The notes beneath the pieces were generated by a model that did not search any database, was not told the origin of the DNA, and saw only the letters and a list, made by a program, of their open reading frames with translations. Shown here one piece after another: positions 60,199 through 64,000 of a DNA stretch of 64,000 bases (the stretch's first letter is position 1; each line of letters begins with the position of its first letter). The translations under genes and the position numbers were made by a program. Source of the DNA: Paludibacter sp. (GTDB lineage: Bacteria > Bacteroidota > Bacteroidia > Bacteroidales > Paludibacteraceae); the NCBI GenBank assembly GCA_031292575.1, contig JARLGX010000031.1, positions 1-64,000 on the forward strand, given 5' to 3'.

Positions 60199-62079
60199 TT
60201 AGTTAGCACTCTTTGTGGCTTTTGAATTTTTAGTTGGAGCAGCCGGTGCTTTTGAATTATTATCTTTCAGCAATGGTTTTAAATCAGGATTATTGGGGTT
60301 TAAATTTTTTGTATCTGGGCTACCCGGTTTTGGTCGTTTTATTTTTGGGTATATAGTGAATACATCATTTTCATTTTTAGGGCGCTGATCTTCAACCCAA
60401 AAAAAAGTTTTCAAATAGAAATCGTTTCCTTTCAACTGTGTAAGCGGGTACATAACTCCTGTGCTGGCAGAGGTCAATACAACTCTTTGAACTTTCTTGT
60501 TTTTGAGGTACATGAAAACATAACTACTTTGAGTTTTATTGAGTCCTATTAATGTGGAGTCCTTATCGTCCATAGGATAATAAATTGTTTCTGCATTTCC
60601 ATTTACATTCACCCTTTTTAATTGTCCGCTGTCCACATAAGCTATAATTTCCTTTCCGGAAAGTTGGTTATAATAAATTGAGTCTACATGTTGAATGGCT
60701 ACAGCCAGATGCTGAATATGAATTTTTTCTACCTTTTTGTTTTTAGTGAAAGCTTGTATAAAATCACCCGAAAGTTGATTATTATCCGCCCAAAGAACTG
60801 GCTCACCATACATGTTCAGAACAGAATCTCGTGAAGAATAGAGCAATGAGTCACAAATTCCCTGAACATCATTTCGATAGAATCGAACATGATAGAATCC
60901 ACGAGCCACATTGTAAATAGAGTCTTTAGAGGTAAATAAAGTATCAGCATGAACAAACATTGAATCTTTGCCCGACCAATCAACTAACATGGCAGAATCT
61001 GTTGCCATTCCCTTTTTTGTAAGTTCGTTATAATAACAATAATCTCCGTACAAAGTGGATTTTTGAACGCTATCATTCAAAATAACCCAAGTAAAACCTT
61101 CCCCGTATTTTGCATTTTTATCATAGAAAATTGTATCGGCTACCAACGATTTTCCATCTTTTTGTTTCACCAACGAGCGGTCTAAAAGCATAGAACGTTC
61201 TGTTTCCGTGTTATACCAACCTCGTTTACTGTAAATATCTGTTTCGCCGTTGTATAATATATGTGTTGGTCCAACTATATTAGCAATTTTTGTTCTGGTA
61301 TTATATTTCAGTGTATCTGAGTCTAAAATAAATTTTTTGTTTTTAAGATGTACTTTAGTTTTAAATATAGCATCGTTTGTTGCCGGTGAATATTGCCCCC
61401 AAATTGAAGTTAGTTGATTCAGTGAATCAGTAATTTTACCTCCGGTATAGTAGTAAGATAAGTTAGCCACTCTGTCATAGTTCAAACTATCAGTAACAAG
61501 GGTAGTTTTGCGGTTTTCAAGCCTTACATTATGTCGCAGACGTGCCAGCTTTGTATTTCCATCATAATACAGTTTATCGCCATATACAAAAAGCGTATCG
61601 CCTTGCACAATTCGCACATGCCCAAATGCATTTAATGAGTTTGCCTTTTCAAAAAAATAAGCACTGTCACAATAAAGCAATGCATTATCATGTCTGAACC
61701 GCACGTTACCCTTCAATACTTGAATATCAGGGCTGAATTGTTTGTTGAATGTAAGTGTTTCTGAATTTTCAAGATATACGAGGGTAGCTTTCTTATTAGC
61801 CAATGGGTTAACAATGGGAGCAAGAGGTTTTGGCTCTGGGGCTGCTTTTTCCTTTTTAGAATCCTTTTTTGTTTTTTTTGAAGGCACTTTTAAAGGTGAT
61901 TGATTTTGTAAAATTTCTGTGCGCAGTTGTTTAGGCCTGATTTGAGCTTGCACAACAATCAGAAACAAACACAGCACACCGAAAACAACGATGTGCTTGT
62001 GATTTATTGATCTTTTTAAAAATATCGACTTCAAAGACTTGTAATTGAACTTTTGATGAGTTAAATAGTTTATTGACAA
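60199..62079 (-). CDS. OstA/LptA-like envelope protein
   Basis: A 626-residue exported protein; a membrane or signal segment is at about 28-46, after a basic N-terminus. Residues about 95-270 carry the OstA/LptA repeat pattern: VQVLKGNVRFRHDNALLYCDSAYFFEK, KLYYDGNTKLARLRHNVRLENR, LKYNTRTKIANIVGPTHILY. The remainder continues the same beta-jellyroll type, with a Pro-rich, disordered C-terminus. It probably binds or moves lipopolysaccharide toward the outer membrane. It lies 9 bp after surA. Confidence 0.82.
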   Translation of the reverse strand: MSINYLTHQKFNYKSLKSIFLKRSINHKHIVVFGVLCLFLIVVQAQIRPKQLRTEILQNQSPLKVPSKKTKKDSKKEKAAPEPKPLAPIVNPLANKKATLVYLENSETLTFNKQFSPDIQVLKGNVRFRHDNALLYCDSAYFFEKANSLNAFGHVRIVQGDTLFVYGDKLYYDGNTKLARLRHNVRLENRKTTLVTDSLNYDRVANLSYYYTGGKITDSLNQLTSIWGQYSPATNDAIFKTKVHLKNKKFILDSDTLKYNTRTKIANIVGPTHILYNGETDIYSKRGWYNTETERSMLLDRSLVKQKDGKSLVADTIFYDKNAKYGEGFTWVILNDSVQKSTLYGDYCYYNELTKKGMATDSAMLVDWSGKDSMFVHADTLFTSKDSIYNVARGFYHVRFYRNDVQGICDSLLYSSRDSVLNMYGEPVLWADNNQLSGDFIQAFTKNKKVEKIHIQHLAVAIQHVDSIYYNQLSGKEIIAYVDSGQLKRVNVNGNAETIYYPMDDKDSTLIGLNKTQSSYVFMYLKNKKVQRVVLTSASTGVMYPLTQLKGNDFYLKTFFWVEDQRPKNENDVFTIYPKIKRPKPGSPDTKNLNPNNPDLKPLLKDNNSKAPAAPTKNSKATKSAN

Positions 62080-62088
62080 CTGTTGATG

Positions 62089-63444
62089 CTATTTTTTAAT
62101 CCAGCCCGGATATTGAAAATTGCAGTTTTGCCATGCTGGATCAATGCTGATATATGTTTCCTTTTGTTTTTTTGCAATCCAGTTATTCAAAAATTCTTGT
62201 TTCTTTTTATTTTCAAAATATGTTTTTAGCATTTGATAATCATCCGTAAGGTTTGCTTTATGGTTTTCAACTTTTGATTTCAATTTGACCACTGCCACTA
62301 CTTCTTTGTTAGTTGCTTTGTCAATCATGGAGAAAGGTTTTGATATTTCACCAACATTCATATCATAAACCGTTTTGGCAACTTCGGGCGGTAAATCCTG
62401 ATATTCAAATTTTGATGTACCATTTTTGTCATTCAACATTAAACCTGCATTCATTGCAGTGTTCTTATCTTGCGAGAAATAAATTACTGCTTGTTCAAAA
62501 GTTAGTTTGTTTTCTCGAATCAAATTCGAAATAGAATCCAGTTTGTGAATTGCTTTTTCTTTTTCTTCAATTGAGACACGAGGTTTTAATAATATGTGTC
62601 GGCAATTAATCCGATCGCCCCTTTTTTCAATTAATTGAATTATATGATACCCAAATTCAGTTTGCACAATGCGCGATACCTTTTTGGTGTCTTGCAAGTT
62701 AAAAGCTACAGATGCAAACTCAGGCACTAATTGTCCGCGCCCCATGAACCCAAGTTCGCCTCCTCGTTTAGCGCTTTCGGTGTCTTCGGAATATAACCTT
62801 GCCAATACTGAAAAATCTGCCTCTCCACTATTTATACGATTAGTAAAATCGCGTAGTTTCTCTTTAATACGGTTAATTTCTTCTAATGGAACCGGAGGCT
62901 CAAAACTAACAATTTGCAATTCTACTTGTGCCGGAACAGTTGGAACACTATCTACCGGAAGTTCTTTGAAGAATCTGCGAACTTCAGCCGGAGTAGATTT
63001 TATATCACCAACCAGTTTTTGTTGCATTTGTTGTATAATTTGCTGGTTTCTAACCATATCACGGAGCTTCTCACGCAAATCAGCAGTGCTCATCTTGAAG
63101 TATTCTTCCATTTTTTCTTTAGAGCCGATTTGAGCAATATAATAGTTTAATTGCTTTTCAACCTGATTCATCACTGCAGGTTCACTCACAACAACGCTAT
63201 CCAATGCAGCTTGATGCAAATAAAGCTTTTGAATAGCAAGTTGCTCAGGAATTACACAATATGGATCTCCCTGAATAGGTGTACCATCGTACTGAGCCCG
63301 CAATTTTTGTTCCTCAACCTCTGATCGTAGAATGGACTCGTCGCCAACAATCCAGATTACTTCATCAATTATATTTTTTTGTGCCCACATTTTCAAAGGT
63401 GCGAGACTTAAAAGTAGAAGGAAAGAAAAAATTATTTTTTTCAT
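62089..63444 (-). CDS. SurA-like periplasmic peptidylprolyl isomerase
   Basis: A 451-residue exported protein (signal peptide MKKIIFSFLLLLSLAPLKMWAQ, cut in the Gln region). An N-terminal SurA-type chaperone part (about 25-170) is followed by two parvulin domains: the first about 175-275 with GGELGFMGRGQLVPEFASVAF and GYHIIQLIEKR, the second about 280-380 with INCRHILLKP and LPPEVAKTVYDMNVGEIS. It helps outer-membrane proteins fold. The next gene on the strand encodes the OstA-like protein, 9 bp on. Confidence 0.88.
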   Translation of the reverse strand: MKKIIFSFLLLLSLAPLKMWAQKNIIDEVIWIVGDESILRSEVEEQKLRAQYDGTPIQGDPYCVIPEQLAIQKLYLHQAALDSVVVSEPAVMNQVEKQLNYYIAQIGSKEKMEEYFKMSTADLREKLRDMVRNQQIIQQMQQKLVGDIKSTPAEVRRFFKELPVDSVPTVPAQVELQIVSFEPPVPLEEINRIKEKLRDFTNRINSGEADFSVLARLYSEDTESAKRGGELGFMGRGQLVPEFASVAFNLQDTKKVSRIVQTEFGYHIIQLIEKRGDRINCRHILLKPRVSIEEKEKAIHKLDSISNLIRENKLTFEQAVIYFSQDKNTAMNAGLMLNDKNGTSKFEYQDLPPEVAKTVYDMNVGEISKPFSMIDKATNKEVVAVVKLKSKVENHKANLTDDYQMLKTYFENKKKQEFLNNWIAKKQKETYISIDPAWQNCNFQYPGWIKK

Positions 63445-63512
63445 AAAGTTTATATTGACGTTGAATATTTATATGTGTGTTTGAATATGAAAATCAGTCT
63501 TTTTAGTTGTTT

Positions 63513-64000
63513 TTATTTTTTGTAGAATGTTACCAATTGATCTTTTACGGCATCATCATATATTTCATTTTTAAATTTTAAAATAAAATCTGCCTTTTGT
63601 TTATTGAGCAGAATTTCTGCAATTTTATCTTTAGCCATTTCGTAAGGCTCTGCCTGTCCGATTGTCCTAAATGACTGAATGCGAAGAAAATAATGTTGTA
63701 AACTGTCTTGTGTTTCCACAAACTTGTTTGAACTTAAGAATTTAGCCGGATCTGTAATTTTCAAAGGTATTCTTTTTAGAATATCTGAAAATAGTAGCCA
63801 TTTATTGCCAAAATAATCATAACTTATAGCTTTTTGAATACTATATTTCTCAATATTTTCAAGTGATTTTGTGTTGGCAGATTGCACCCAACTGCGTACA
63901 TTATTAAGATTTGGGGCATTTTTCGGAACAATAAGCAATAAACCTTTGAGTATATTTTCTTGTAAAATAAGCTGTCCGCTGTACTGCGTATAAAATGCTT
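63513..64000 (-). CDS. PPIase-like protein, C-terminal part (runs off window)
   Basis: The frame is open from the stop at 63513 to the right edge, so at least 162 codons belong to a larger gene; the TTG at 63938 is not a real start. The visible part begins AFYTQYSGQLILQEN and LKGLLLIVPKNAPN, then a helical region (VRSWVQ, ENIEKYSIQKAISYDYFG) and a C-terminal NKQKADFILKFKNEIYDDA. This fits the C-terminal half of an unnamed parvulin-like periplasmic protein encoded next to surA in Bacteroidales. The PPIase domain itself lies outside the window. Confidence 0.7.
   Translation of the reverse strand, partial: AFYTQYSGQLILQENILKGLLLIVPKNAPNLNNVRSWVQSANTKSLENIEKYSIQKAISYDYFGNKWLLFSDILKRIPLKITDPAKFLSSNKFVETQDSLQHYFLRIQSFRTIGQAEPYEMAKDKIAEILLNKQKADFILKFKNEIYDDAVKDQLVTFYKK

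Noticed and set aside
63513-63938. Complete 141-residue gene starting at TTG 63938
   Set aside because: The frame stays open to the window edge with protein-like sequence, so it is the C-terminal part of a longer gene.

Overview
The window is about 64 kb of a low-GC Bacteroidota chromosome, most likely order Bacteroidales. The signs are: promoters of the Bacteroidota type (TTG/TTTG, 19-20 nt, TAnnTTTG) before many genes, few Shine-Dalgarno sequences, SusC/SusD pairs, a one-protein hybrid two-component sensor, and the gene order acpP-fabF-rnc. A genus near Paludibacter is possible but is only a guess. The window starts in the 3' end of a 5S rRNA, so an rRNA operon lies to the left, and it ends inside a PPIase-like gene that runs off the right edge.

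Layout. 0-7 kb: housekeeping genes (acyl-CoA ligase, rnc, fabF, acpP, purN, ychF). 7-13 kb: a lipoprotein, a small secreted basic protein, two tRNA-Gln genes, tyrS, and a 5'-nucleotidase split into two genes. 12.5-15.2 kb: a MarR regulator with an MFS exporter, a small membrane protein and an isochorismatase-like hydrolase in one operon. 15.3-17.7 kb: an MntR-type repressor divergent from an Nramp transporter fused to a universal-stress domain.

17.9-38.5 kb is an arabinan utilisation locus. It holds a surface glycan-binding lipoprotein, SusC, SusD, two GH43 enzymes, GH51, a hybrid sensor/regulator (HTCS), and a divergent unit with a BASS-like transporter and a GH127 beta-L-arabinofuranosidase. 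All four candidate promoters carry two TCCACTA-like heptamers 21 bp apart, placed 19-20 and 40-41 bp upstream of the -7 box. I read these as the HTCS binding sites. This is the most interesting regulatory finding here.

38.9-46.9 kb: replication and housekeeping genes (dnaE, trxA, trmN6, a DnaQ-like exonuclease, dnaN). 47-50.4 kb: an organoarsenical block (ArsR, thioredoxin-like protein, ArsF, ArsG, Bfd-like ferredoxin, ArsP). 57.6-60.1 kb: an inorganic arsenic block (second ArsR, ArsC, ArsN2-type acetyltransferase with an extra N-terminus, Acr3). The ArsR operators are inverted repeats around an 8-nt spacer; at both arsR genes the spacer is the -7 box itself. The 50.5-56.3 kb stretch between the blocks is accessory: poorly recognisable genes, inverted G/C-rich repeats, a 42-bp tandem array with a hairpin in each unit, diverged dispersed elements and a LuxR-type regulator. 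60.2-64 kb: envelope biogenesis (OstA/LptA-like protein, SurA, a second PPIase-like protein).

All identifications come from reading motifs and family resemblance; no database search was run.
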